The notes under the pieces were generated by a model that saw only the letters and a program-made list of their open reading frames with translations, searched no databases and was not told where the DNA came from. From contig NZ_CH724127.1 in the NCBI RefSeq assembly GCF_000153345.1, positions 473,528-537,527 of the forward strand: a DNA stretch of 64,000 bases, in the 5' to 3' direction. Position numbers and translations under genes: made by a program. Source of the DNA: Neptuniibacter caesariensis (lineage in GTDB: Bacteria > Pseudomonadota > Gammaproteobacteria > Pseudomonadales > Balneatricaceae). Below are positions 36,372-44,612 of this stretch, piece by piece; position 1 is the first letter of the stretch, and every line of letters starts with the position of its first letter.

Positions 36372-36440
36372 GAAGAGGGTTTGAGCCGAGCGAAGCGAGA
36401 CAACGTGGGAGCTGCGACCACGGCCCCGAAGGGGTGAAAT

Positions 36441-36533
36441 AATCCCTCCCTGACCGCCATTGATTTATATCGAAGAAGTCTTGCTTAACCGCAGGGCTTT
36501 TTTGTGTCTGTAGCATGAGGGATGAGAACCCGA
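36441..36533 (+). repeat. tRNA-Ser 3'-end repeat, copy B
   Basis: A 93-bp near copy of A with about six differences, 162 bp further on. It includes the AATCCCTCCCTGACCGCC core and the terminator. The 69-bp spacer after A (36372-36440) recurs almost exactly between copies D and E. Confidence 0.85.
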
Positions 36534-36643
36534 TTCATGCAATTAGAATGGAATCGTTCAGCCCCTCTCTTGATTTCGCTAGTATTGCCCAGTATCATCC
36601 CGCCGCATATTATTTAACCAACTAACTGCAAAGGAGAAATATC

Positions 36644-36685
36644 ATGACATATGCGATTACATTCTTTGCAGGTCAGATTCTGTAG
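36644..36685 (+). CDS. Possible 13-residue leader peptide before rtcB2
   Basis: ATG 36644 with an ideal AAGGAG 7 bp upstream encodes MTYAITFFAGQIL and a TAG stop. It lies about 90 bp before the RtcB start. A strong ribosome binding site before so short a frame suggests a leader peptide or the start of a lost gene. Support is the binding site only. Confidence 0.35.
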   Translation: MTYAITFFAGQIL

Positions 36686-36777
36686 CGCAGGAAGCGAACT
36701 ACAATCTCCTCCCGCCTTGTCTCTAGGCCTGCCAATACATCTTTAAATTATTTACCCAATTTTATAGGTATTGGTGT

Positions 36778-37950
36778 ATGGGCAATTCCGTCCAAAAAAT
36801 TACTGATAAAGTCACCCTTATTGCGTCTGAACGAACGTGGATTGAGGGTGTTGCAACAGAACAATTAATCAAAACATCTGAACTGGATAGCATGTTGAAA
36901 GTGGTAGGTATGCCTGATCTGCATGCGGGTCGCGGTTATCCGATTGGTGCGGCTTTCTTAACCAGCAATAAAATCTACCCGGCGTTGGTAGGTAATGATA
37001 TCGGCTGTGGGATGTCGTTATGGCAAACCAGCGCAGAGTTGCGAAAGCTCAATGTTCAGAAGTGGATCAAAAAACTGAATGATGTAGAGTCGCCACTGGG
37101 GAGTGCTTGGCAGGATGAGATTACTGAGCGTAAACAGCAAAAGCAGGTGACTAATGCAGCGTTTGATCAGGCATTTGGCACCATCGGTGGTGGCAATCAT
37201 TTTGCCGAATTCCAGGTCATTGATCAGGTCGAAGACAGCGCCAAACTTGCCGCATTAGGGATAGATGCCAAAAAGGTTTTATTGCTGGTTCACTCGGGTT
37301 CGAGAGGATTGGGGCAGAAAATCCTTACAGAGCATATTTCTTTTTTTAACCACCAAGGGCTATTGGCTGAGACCCAGGCGTTTCATGATTACCTCACTGC
37401 ACATAATGAAGCCTTGCGTTGGGCTGAGCTGAATAGGGAATTTATCGCCAAACGTTTTCTAAAAGCCATAAGGGAAAGTGGTGAACTGATACTGGATATT
37501 AACCACAACCTCGTCAGCAAAACAGAGTGCGGTGGTGAGCCAGCGTGGTTACATCGCAAAGGTTCAACCCCGGCTGATCAGGGGGCTGTGATCATTCCAG
37601 GTTCACGTGGCGATTACAGTTACCTGGTTCAGCCAACGGCTTCAACTGATGAGGTCTCATCGGGTTTAGATGAAAGTCTTCACTCTTTGGCACATGGTGC
37701 AGGTCGTAAATGGAAGCGAGGCGATTGCCAGCAACGTTTGAGTAGTAAGTACAAAAAGCAGGATCTGCTTAAAACAGAGCTGGGTAGCCGAGTGATCTGC
37801 AACAACAAAGAGCTGCTCTATGATGAAGCGCCACAGGCTTACAAAGACTGTGAAACGATCATTGATGATCTTTGTGATGCTGGTTTAGTTAGGGTGATTG
37901 CACGTTTACGCCCGGCTCTGACCTTCAAAACCAATGGAGATTGCTCATGA
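36778..37950 (+). CDS. rtcB2: RNA ligase RtcB family protein (RtcB2, PrfH-associated)
   Basis: A 390-residue RtcB-type ligase, joining RNA 3'-phosphate (or 2',3'-cyclic phosphate) to 5'-OH using GTP and manganese. Metal and active-site motifs are MPDLHAGRGYPIGAAF, NDIGCGM with the conserved Cys, GGGNHFAEF, HSGSRG, PGSRGDYSYLV, and SLAHGAGRKWKR with the guanylylated His. It is slightly shorter than housekeeping RtcB. Its stop overlaps the prfH start (ATGA). RtcB2-PrfH pairs are reported to rescue ribosomes whose 16S rRNA has been cut at the decoding centre, so ribosome repair is the likely role. It lies between two copies of the tRNA-Ser 3'-end repeat. Confidence 0.93.
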   Translation: MGNSVQKITDKVTLIASERTWIEGVATEQLIKTSELDSMLKVVGMPDLHAGRGYPIGAAFLTSNKIYPALVGNDIGCGMSLWQTSAELRKLNVQKWIKKLNDVESPLGSAWQDEITERKQQKQVTNAAFDQAFGTIGGGNHFAEFQVIDQVEDSAKLAALGIDAKKVLLLVHSGSRGLGQKILTEHISFFNHQGLLAETQAFHDYLTAHNEALRWAELNREFIAKRFLKAIRESGELILDINHNLVSKTECGGEPAWLHRKGSTPADQGAVIIPGSRGDYSYLVQPTASTDEVSSGLDESLHSLAHGAGRKWKRGDCQQRLSSKYKKQDLLKTELGSRVICNNKELLYDEAPQAYKDCETIIDDLCDAGLVRVIARLRPALTFKTNGDCS

Positions 37951-38570
37951 TATTGCTGCAATTATCTGCTGGGCAGGGACCAGATGAGTGCGCTTATGCG
38001 GTGGGCCTGGCTTTAAAGCAGCTGGATAAGGATGCCAAAGCGCAGGCTGTCTCTATTAAGTTGATCAGTGGTACGCCATCTGAGAAAAGGGGCGGGTATA
38101 AATCACTGTTGTTGCAGTGTGATGCCGATAGCCCTCAGAGGGCGAAGCAGTTTGCTGAAACATGGCAAGGGGTCTTGTTATGGATCTGTCAGAGTCCTTT
38201 CAGGCCAAAACATAAACGTAAAAACTGGTTTTTTAGCGGCCAGGTTTATGAGATAGCGGAAGAGACCAACGACGGTGAAATAACCTATCAAACGTGCAGG
38301 GCTTCCGGAGCTGGTGGTCAGCATGTGAATACAACTGATTCTGCTGTTCGGGCGACACATGTCAGCTCGGGCATCAGTGTCAGGGTGGAAAGCGAACGCA
38401 GCCAACATGCGAATAAGCGTTTAGCTAAACTGCTTATCTTGCAGAAGCTCGCTGAGCAAGTGCGGGAGGAGCAATCCAGGTTAGATAAAGCCCACTGGTT
38501 GCAGCATCAGGAATTAGAGCGGGGGAACCCGGCTCGCGTATTCAAGGGGCTGAAATTTGTGGCTGTGTGA
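37947..38570 (+). CDS. prfH: Peptide chain release factor-like protein PrfH
   Basis: A 207-residue release-factor homologue with the catalytic loop RASGAGGQHVNTTDSAVR (GGQ). It lacks the stop-codon-reading domain of RF1/RF2, as usual for PrfH. ATG 37947 overlaps the rtcB2 stop; GGAG precedes it, so an upstream TTG is not needed. PrfH is thought to release peptides from ribosomes with damaged 16S rRNA so that RtcB2 can reseal the break. The C-terminus is basic (GNPARVFKGLKFVAV), for rRNA binding. Confidence 0.93.
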   Translation: MILLQLSAGQGPDECAYAVGLALKQLDKDAKAQAVSIKLISGTPSEKRGGYKSLLLQCDADSPQRAKQFAETWQGVLLWICQSPFRPKHKRKNWFFSGQVYEIAEETNDGEITYQTCRASGAGGQHVNTTDSAVRATHVSSGISVRVESERSQHANKRLAKLLILQKLAEQVREEQSRLDKAHWLQHQELERGNPARVFKGLKFVAV

Positions 38571-38674
38571 CAAAGCTTGTAGTGAATATCATCTTAGATC
38601 GGCAGATCTAAAAAATTAATTTAAGAGTTCTTTCAGAAATACCCAAACTTAAAAGAAGGGGGGGACTGAAAGCC

Positions 38675-38756
38675 TTCCCTGACCACCATTGATTTAAATC
38701 GAAGAAGCCTTGCTTAACCGCAGGGCTTTTTTGTGCCTGTAACTTGAGGGCTGAGC
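38675..38756 (+). repeat. tRNA-Ser 3'-end repeat, copy C
   Basis: TTCCCTGACCACCATTGATT followed by the same terminator and GTAACTTGAGGG. It has GACCACC where the tRNA has GACCGCC, a change shared with copy D. The unit B-C carries rtcB2-prfH. Confidence 0.85.
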
Positions 38757-39143
38757 GCGATCTAAAGGTTTGATCGCTTCGTTCCAATAACGGATATGTT
38801 CGATCTATTCTTCTGTGGATAGAAAGATAGTTTAAACATGACTCGCGAAGAGCATATAGATAAGTCCAATTTATATGCTCATTTTTCTGCTGCATCTGGC
38901 GCGCTTTTATTCTTGTCTTTTTCTTAAAAGGGTTACATATTAAGCGCTTAGGGATATTGCTGCGCAGACTTTTGCGCACAGAAGTTCATCAAAACACGAA
39001 TGTTCGTTTTTATCGGAGGAAAATGGCGGTGTTGTCAAAAAGTGATTTATTTTCAACTCATTACGATAGCCCTGGTTTTCCGTGTAAGCAGAAAAAACGC
39101 GCGCGCTTTTGATTAAAATGTTATGTCTTAAAAGGAACGATAT
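38757..39143. other. Region between copy C and the GIY-YIG gene
   Basis: Mostly AT-rich and non-coding. The proposed left edge of the integron cassette lies at 39120/39121 (G, then TTATGT), matching the inverse core of the attC at the other end. One short frame at 39023 is described separately. Confidence 0.4.
39023..39112 (+). CDS. Possible 29-residue basic peptide
   Basis: ATG 39023, with GGAGG close upstream, encodes a peptide starting MAVLSKSDLFSTHYDSPGF and ending KQKKRARF. It ends just before the proposed cassette boundary. Only the ribosome binding site supports it, and it may be the stub of a gene cut by the cassette insertion. Confidence 0.3.
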   Translation: MAVLSKSDLFSTHYDSPGFPCKQKKRARF

Positions 39144-39968
39144 ATGCGTGACATACCGCTCTCGAACATCATTCATATTGATGATCCCAGTAAGTACAAA
39201 TTCCACGCTGCTCGGTGGAATGGCGGTGACCAGCCGCTTGATGTTTATGTAAGAGACAAAGGCGAATGGTTTCAATGGAATACTTGGCGAAGCAGCAAAG
39301 ATGAATTTTCAAGACAATATATATTCTCACTAATTGACTTTTATCCAGAATCAGACACTTGGCTTTTTGGAGGGATTTATCGGGTTCTTCATAGAGGCGA
39401 TGTTGCGCACGACCATAGTTACGAGATAGAAGAGCTGCCTGAATTTTCGCCTTACGTAGGAAGGCTGAAAATAAAACTACCAAAACCATCAAGAGGCAGA
39501 GCTTTCTACCTAGAGAATCACCTCGAAAACATGATGGTGAGTGAAATTTTGAAACAGCCTTATTCGGGCGAACAATTTCCAGGTTATGAAAATATAAATC
39601 ACACGTTTAGCGCCTTGTCAGTAATATTCAAGCAATCGAAACCGGATTGGAGGGCGGCTCTTGAAAACATAAAGGGTGTGTATGTTATTACCGATAAAAG
39701 CAACGGAAAAACTTACGTCGGCTCTGCATATGGTGATTCTGGAGTTTGGTCAAGGTGGAGTTGCTATATTGGCACTGGCCATGGCTGGAATGACGAACTT
39801 ACTAAAATTATTGATTCAGAAGGCTTTGAATACGCAGAGAACAACTTTACGCTGTCATTGCTCGAACATCGCCCAATGAAGGTTGACGACAAGTTCATTA
39901 TTGAGCGAGAAAGCTACTGGAAAGAGGTGTTTCTTTCACGAGGCGCTTTCGGCTACAACAAAAACTGA
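39144..39968 (+). CDS. GIY-YIG nuclease domain protein in an integron cassette
   Basis: A 274-residue protein with AAAGGA before the start. The C-terminal third is a GIY-YIG nuclease domain: GVYVITDKSNGKTYVGSAYG, then a basic/aromatic helix (WSRWSCYIG) and a conserved glutamate (IERESYWKE). The N-terminal ~165 residues, with WLFGGIYRVLHRG, are an uncharacterised domain probably for binding a partner or nucleic acid. The stop lies 6 bp before an attC site, the normal place for an integron cassette gene. GIY-YIG proteins cut DNA; a defence or self-maintenance role is possible but not shown. Confidence 0.85.
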   Translation: MRDIPLSNIIHIDDPSKYKFHAARWNGGDQPLDVYVRDKGEWFQWNTWRSSKDEFSRQYIFSLIDFYPESDTWLFGGIYRVLHRGDVAHDHSYEIEELPEFSPYVGRLKIKLPKPSRGRAFYLENHLENMMVSEILKQPYSGEQFPGYENINHTFSALSVIFKQSKPDWRAALENIKGVYVITDKSNGKTYVGSAYGDSGVWSRWSCYIGTGHGWNDELTKIIDSEGFEYAENNFTLSLLEHRPMKVDDKFIIERESYWKEVFLSRGAFGYNKN

Positions 39969-39974
39969 GCGTGG

Positions 39975-40045
39975 GCATAACAAGTAGCTCCACCGGACAG
40001 AATACTCGCTGCGCTCGCATTTTTCCGGTGAGCTAGGCGTTGTAA
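39975..40045 (+). other. attC: Integron attC site
   Basis: Outer inverse core GCATAAC (39975-39981) pairs with GTT at 40039-40041. The stem then has TAGCTC/GAGCTA and ACCGG/CCGGT, with one extra C on the left arm (AGCTCCACCGG against CCGGTGAGCT), which is the extrahelical base that sets strand choice. The AAG/GGC mismatch forms the unpaired central spacer. Insertion G|TTGTAA at 40039 and left edge G|TTATGT at 39120 give a cassette of about 919 bp. No intI is present in the window. Confidence 0.85.
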
Positions 40046-40116
40046 AAAGTAAAAGCGCTAAAACTGCTCGCTCTAGCCGTTATGGATTCCAAGTCATTAT
40101 CTGACTTTGCATTTAA

Positions 40117-40138
40117 GTAACACTGTTTGTAACACTGT
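40117..40138. repeat. Direct repeat GTAACACTGT, integrase arm-site-like
   Basis: GTAACACTGT occurs at 40117-40126 and 40129-40138, followed by T-rich sequence up to copy D. Short repeats containing GTAACAC near att sites often serve as arm sites for tyrosine integrases of tRNA-targeting islands. This may be the relic of a lost integrase module. Confidence 0.4.
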
Positions 40139-40189
40139 CGGTATTCTATTTTTTGGTATTTTTTTTAAAACAGAAGCTTAATGTTAAAA

Positions 40190-40285
40190 TTCGAATCCCT
40201 CCCTGACCACCATTGATTTAAATCGAAGAAGCCTTGCTTAACCGCAGGGCTTTTTTGTGTCTGTAACTTGAGGGATGAGAACCCG
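40190..40285 (+). repeat. tRNA-Ser 3'-end repeat, copy D
   Basis: TTCGAATCCCTCCCTGACC shares the tRNA T-loop part with copy A, then ACC instead of GCC, the terminator and TGAGGGATGAGAACCCGA. The unit C-D carries the integron cassette. Confidence 0.85.
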
Positions 40286-40356
40286 AGAAGAGGGTTTGAG
40301 CCGAGCGAAGCGAGACAACGTGGGAGCCTGCGACCACGGCCCCGAAGGGGTGAAAT

Positions 40357-40426
40357 AATCCCTCCCTGACCGCCATTGATTTAAATCGAAGAAGCCTTGC
40401 TTAACCGCAGGGCTTTTTTGTGTCTG
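40357..40426 (+). repeat. tRNA-Ser 3'-end repeat, copy E (right end of array)
   Basis: AATCCCTCCCTGACCGCC and terminator, ending at 40426 just before the stop of the LysR gene. The D-E unit (about 167 bp) matches the A-B unit almost base for base. E probably marks the original chromosomal flank. Confidence 0.8.
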
Positions 40427-40429
40427 CTC

Positions 40430-41380
40430 TTACTTATCCGACGTATGAGGCTCGCCCCAGTTCAGATACTGATCCGGGAAGTCTCGTATCTGAATCAGGT
40501 TTTCCCGTAATCTTTCAGCAAACTCTTGGGTGATCATCGAGCGCGGCAGGTCGCTTGGATAAAAAATGCCTATCTTAAGGTTTATTGCAGGGCTGATGCG
40601 GCGGAACACAACCTTCCCGGGGCGAGCATAGCTCTGGTAGCTGATAATCGACATGGGATCCATCACACAAACGCCAAGGCCGCGTTCAACAAATGTCAGC
40701 GCCGGGATATAGAAGCGCGTTTGCAGCCTTACGTTCATTGCATGCCCGTGCTTTTCAAACTGGGTTAGCAGATCGTGAAAGATCATATGGTCCGGATGCA
40801 GGGTGATCATGGGTTCACCATCCAGATGACTGGTTGTTATCACTTCATGCTGGGCAAGTGGATTGTCCGCTGGAATGGCGACAAAACAGGGCAGGGTAAA
40901 GCGATCATCTTCCGCTAACTGAGACTGATGCTGGGTGATTTCAGCTAAACCGATATCGTACTGATTGGAGGCGACCCATTCAGCGACCAGGTCGGATGTT
41001 CGTGTTTGCAAAGAGACCTGCACCTTAGGGTGATCTTCCAGAAAGTCAGCCAGCAGGTTTGGTAAGTAGAAGGTAGATGGACCTGGCATACAGCCGATAC
41101 GCAGGAAACCAAATTGTTTGTTCTGGATGTCCTGGACGGTCTGGCTGACATCCTGAATCCGACTGAAAATCGCTTCAACCTCTTTATACAGATAGTTGGC
41201 TTCCGGGGTGGGGTAAAGACGTTTCTTATGTCTCTCAAACAGCTGGAAGCCGACTTCCTCTTCCAGGGAGCTTATCATCATACTGACCGCAGGTTGGGTT
41301 CGGAAAAGCTGTTTGGCTGCCTGAGATACAGAGCCAGTAAGCATCACTGCACGAAACGCTTCCATCTGTTTAAGATTCAT
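40430..41380 (-). CDS. LysR-family transcriptional regulator
   Basis: A 316-residue LysR protein: N-terminal helix-turn-helix (MNLKQMEAFRAVMLTGSVSQ, FRTQPAVSMMISSLEEEVG) and a type-2 periplasmic-binding effector domain. It is nearest to the group regulating uptake or catabolism of organic acids and amino acids. It lies downstream of the tctBAC transporter in the same orientation but behind a terminator, so separate transcription with regulation of the transporter or the divergent operon is plausible. Ribosome binding site AGGAT. Its stop sits right at the end of the cassette array. Confidence 0.88.
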   Translation of the reverse strand: MNLKQMEAFRAVMLTGSVSQAAKQLFRTQPAVSMMISSLEEEVGFQLFERHKKRLYPTPEANYLYKEVEAIFSRIQDVSQTVQDIQNKQFGFLRIGCMPGPSTFYLPNLLADFLEDHPKVQVSLQTRTSDLVAEWVASNQYDIGLAEITQHQSQLAEDDRFTLPCFVAIPADNPLAQHEVITTSHLDGEPMITLHPDHMIFHDLLTQFEKHGHAMNVRLQTRFYIPALTFVERGLGVCVMDPMSIISYQSYARPGKVVFRRISPAINLKIGIFYPSDLPRSMITQEFAERLRENLIQIRDFPDQYLNWGEPHTSDK

Positions 41381-41525
41381 TGTCTGATCCTGTTTATTCG
41401 GTCATTAGATATTCTGATGTTTGCATGAATAATATCGTAAAAAATTATGTTTTGAGATGGCAACCTTTGTTTTGATGCAAGAGAGGGTTTTGTATTGGCT
41501 GTATTACAGCAAAGCCTGTAACGGG

Positions 41526-41553
41526 AAAGGCCGATGCGGGTGCATCGGCCTTT
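41526..41553. terminator. Terminator after tctC
   Basis: Perfect 12-bp stem AAAGGCCGATGC/GCATCGGCCTTT with a GGGT loop. It ends the tctBAC transcript on the minus strand. Confidence 0.85.
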
Positions 41554-41575
41554 TAGTGTGTCTATCCGCTTAGGC

Positions 41576-42520
41576 TTACTTTTTAACGCGGGCCGCTTCT
41601 TCTTTATAGATTTCGTAGGTTGCGTTTAGATCCTTAACCCACTCAGGGCCGTGTCGGAAATCAACCAGTGCACCGATGTTGTTGTAAGCATCGAGGACTT
41701 TTTGCTGCTGCATCGCTTTAGCCGTTGCTTTTGTCAGTTTATCTACCACTTCCTGAGGTACACCCTTCGGAGCGAAGACACCGGACCAGCCACCAAAGGT
41801 GCCTTTGATTCCGTAGTCAGCAAAGGTTGGAACCCCCGGGAAAGCGTCCATTTTCTGATCCATTACCAGTACGCGAGCACGGTCAGCTTTCACATGTGGG
41901 CCGAAAGCTGGCGGGAAAGAAACAGCAGAATCGATATGGCCACCTACAACAGACACCATAGAATCAGCGGCGCCTTTGCCGTGAACGTATTTAACTTTAT
42001 AGCCTGCCTGGTTGCCGATGATGTTGGCCATGATGGTGCCTGAAGATGCCGCACCCCAGGAACCCTGAGTAACTGTTTTACTGTTCGCCCCTGCGATAAA
42101 GTCATCGAATGACTTGTAAGGGCTGTCTTTTGCAACAACGACAGCTAATGGAACGGAAGTGAATTTAACAACCGGTGTGAAAGAGTCAAAACCGTAAGGA
42201 GGGTTACTGAAGTTAGGCGTAACCAGCATATTACTCAGGCCAGCGTTGATCAGTGTGTAACCGTCTGGTTTCGCGTTAGCTACGAAAGAGGTACCAACGA
42301 CACCTACACCACCTGTTTTGTTGATTACGACTACAGGTACTCCCAGCTCTTTTTCAACCGCGTCTGCCCAGATGCGTGTGGTCAGATCGGAGTCACCACC
42401 TGCGCCCCAAGGTACGATCACTTTGATCGGTTTTTCAGGGTACTCGGCTAATGCCGCGCCAGAAACAACAGTCAGGGCTACAGCGGTAGCAATAGACAGC
42501 AGGTTTTTCTTTGAATTCAT
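41576..42520 (-). CDS. Tripartite tricarboxylate transporter substrate-binding protein (TctC family)
   Basis: A 314-residue periplasmic protein. ATG 42520 is chosen over the GTG at 42529 for its distance from AAGGAAG. The signal peptide ends near SGAALA. The mature start YPEKPIKVIVPWGAGGDSD and the loop VINKTGGVGVVGTSFVANAKPDG are TctC/Bug hallmarks. It delivers an anionic substrate to the TctA/TctB membrane subunits encoded upstream. The substrate is unknown; dicarboxylates, tricarboxylates or sulfonates are all possible. Confidence 0.92.
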   Translation of the reverse strand: MNSKKNLLSIATAVALTVVSGAALAEYPEKPIKVIVPWGAGGDSDLTTRIWADAVEKELGVPVVVINKTGGVGVVGTSFVANAKPDGYTLINAGLSNMLVTPNFSNPPYGFDSFTPVVKFTSVPLAVVVAKDSPYKSFDDFIAGANSKTVTQGSWGAASSGTIMANIIGNQAGYKVKYVHGKGAADSMVSVVGGHIDSAVSFPPAFGPHVKADRARVLVMDQKMDAFPGVPTFADYGIKGTFGGWSGVFAPKGVPQEVVDKLTKATAKAMQQQKVLDAYNNIGALVDFRHGPEWVKDLNATYEIYKEEAARVKK

Positions 42521-42612
42521 AATGTTCACTTCCTTAAGCTTTTCTATATTTATATTTCATTTAAGGTGCGCTTGACGCTTTACGACTCACGACACAGTGT
42601 TTCAGGTGTAAT

Positions 42613-44133
42613 TCAGGCAGCCTCCTCCCGAGCAGTGCTCTGGTCTTTTGCAGACTTCTTGCGCATTCGCATACTGGAAAATACGAAGAATGCTGACAGG
42701 GCGATAAAGACCCAGGAGAAAGGTGAAGCCAGGAATTGGGAGTAATCCGTACCGACAATGGCGAAGGCCTGATCCAGGTTCTGTTCCAGGAAAGGTGTCA
42801 GGATAAAACCAATGATAAAGACCGCTGGGTTTAAGCCGACCAGGCGCATGCTGTATCCGACAATAGTGAAGACAATCAAAATCAGAATGTCATTCATGTT
42901 TTGACCGGCGGTAAATGCCCCGGTAAACGCGAAGACAGTCACGCATGGGAAGATGAAGTAACGGCGTAGCGAAGCCATCTTCACAAAGAACTTAAATCCA
43001 GAGCGGGCAATACCCAGCAGGAACAAGTCTGTGATCAGGAAGCCAGCAAAAATAGCGTAAATGGTTTCTGTGTGTTCAAAGAAGATCATCGGGCCGGGCG
43101 TCAGGCCATGGATCAGGAACGCACCCATTAATAGTGCTGCTACATCATCCCCGGGAATGCTCAGTGTCAGCATTGGGATCATGCTTGAGCCGCAGACCGC
43201 ATTATTGGCTGATTCGGCAGCAGCGATACCTTCGACAGAACCTTTACCATACTTCTCTGGTTGCTTAGAGGTACGCTTCGCTTCGCCATAAGCCATGAAG
43301 GCAGCGGTGCTGGAACCCAGCCCAGGCAACGCGCCGATAAAGGTGCCGATACCTGATGATTTTAGAATGGTGCCAAATACAGAGCGGTATTCTTTAAGGC
43401 TGATACGATTATCCGCAGGCTTTGGCGAGCGGGTAATCGCCATCTCATGATGGGGCACCTTACGGCGTCTGATGACGTTGAACACCTCTGGCATTACCAG
43501 AATACCGATTAGCATTGGGGTAAAGGTAAAGCCGCCCATCAGTTCAGGAATGCCGAAGGTAAAGCGGGATGAGCCGGTAATTGAATCAAGGCCTACCATG
43601 GCGAATAGCATACCCAGGCAGCAAGAGAGCAGGCCGCGCGGGATTGATTCACCGGCCATAGAGCCAATAACCGTAAATGCGAACAGGAGTAGGAATACTT
43701 TCTCTATCGGACCTGCCTGCAACGAAATAGCAGAGATAGGTGCCGCAACCAGAATTAATACCAGTGTAGCGAGCATCTCCCCTGAGACGGATGCGAACAG
43801 GGACATATCCAGTGCTTTGCCGGATTTGCCTGCCTTGGTCAGAGCATGCCCATCCTGTGCAGTTAGGAAAGAGGCAGCTGCGCCAGGTGTATTAATAAGG
43901 ATAGCCGAGATCGATCCGCCATAGATGCCTGCTTTATAGACCGCCAGCAGCATCGTAATGCCGATAATCGGGTCTACATAGAATGTCATTGGCAGCATGA
44001 TGGCGATCGCCATAATGGCTGAAATACCAGGAATTGCGCCAAAAATAATACCGATGACAACGCCCAGAACAATGCCAAGAATAGGGCCGATTGCCAGGAT
44101 AGAGCTGAAACCGCTGAGAATATTATCAATCAT
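42613..44133 (-). CDS. Tripartite tricarboxylate transporter large membrane subunit (TctA family)
   Basis: A 506-residue membrane protein with about 11-12 helices. Duplicated signatures are GAIPGISAIMAIAIMLPMTF and, in the second half, IGALPGLGSSTAAFMAYGEA. It forms the channel, with the TctB subunit encoded just upstream and TctC downstream. AGGGGA precedes the start. The order tctB-tctA-tctC differs from the common CBA order, but all three parts are present. Confidence 0.93.
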   Translation of the reverse strand: MIDNILSGFSSILAIGPILGIVLGVVIGIIFGAIPGISAIMAIAIMLPMTFYVDPIIGITMLLAVYKAGIYGGSISAILINTPGAAASFLTAQDGHALTKAGKSGKALDMSLFASVSGEMLATLVLILVAAPISAISLQAGPIEKVFLLLFAFTVIGSMAGESIPRGLLSCCLGMLFAMVGLDSITGSSRFTFGIPELMGGFTFTPMLIGILVMPEVFNVIRRRKVPHHEMAITRSPKPADNRISLKEYRSVFGTILKSSGIGTFIGALPGLGSSTAAFMAYGEAKRTSKQPEKYGKGSVEGIAAAESANNAVCGSSMIPMLTLSIPGDDVAALLMGAFLIHGLTPGPMIFFEHTETIYAIFAGFLITDLFLLGIARSGFKFFVKMASLRRYFIFPCVTVFAFTGAFTAGQNMNDILILIVFTIVGYSMRLVGLNPAVFIIGFILTPFLEQNLDQAFAIVGTDYSQFLASPFSWVFIALSAFFVFSSMRMRKKSAKDQSTAREEAA

Positions 44134-44147
44134 TTCATCGTCCCCTA

Positions 44148-44612
44148 TTAAAATGCCCAGGTCGGCAGATAAACGCGCAGAAATTCACGGGAACCATAGA
44201 AAATCAGTATGGGAGTGATAACAGAGACTGCGATGATGGGTGGCCAGTTTCGCCCGCCCAGTAAATAAGCAACCGCGAGCATGACGATCGGTGTCGTGAT
44301 CATGAAGCCCAGATAGGGAACGGCTAACCAGTAGAATACAAAGATAGCGATATATATGAAGATACCGGTGAAACCATCAGTAGCAATCAATTCTTGCCCT
44401 TCTGGTTTGTGCCCCTGAGAGAGACTTCTCAGCGATTGAATGCCGATGATTGCAGCAAAGAGAATAATGAATCCTGCGACAACTCGAGGTAAAAAAAGGA
44501 TACCCAGATCGCTTTCAGCACCACCGTCCGCCAGATTGTCGTTTGTCAGAATAATCACTGAGATGATCATTAAAAACGTGGAAAGTCCGACGTCTATTTT
44601 TCTTCTATCCAT
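44148..44612 (-). CDS. Tripartite tricarboxylate transporter small membrane subunit (TctB family)
   Basis: A 154-residue protein from ATG 44612 (TAGG upstream); an in-frame upstream extension to 44669 is less likely. Four helices are visible, the first in residues ~8-25 and the last two around the GFMITTPIVMLAVAYLLGG segment. This is the TctB plan. First gene of the tctBAC operon, divergent from the RidA operon with about 500 bp between. Confidence 0.88.
   Translation of the reverse strand: MDRRKIDVGLSTFLMIISVIILTNDNLADGGAESDLGILFLPRVVAGFIILFAAIIGIQSLRSLSQGHKPEGQELIATDGFTGIFIYIAIFVFYWLAVPYLGFMITTPIVMLAVAYLLGGRNWPPIIAVSVITPILIFYGSREFLRVYLPTWAF

Noticed and set aside
36202-36516. Minus-strand frame of 104 codons over the tRNA-Ser repeats
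   Set aside because: It reads through the tRNA gene and its duplicated terminator. Such frames over tRNA repeats are annotation artefacts.
41114-42043. Plus-strand frames over the LysR and tctC genes
   Set aside because: Antisense to intact, family-matching genes and without start signals.
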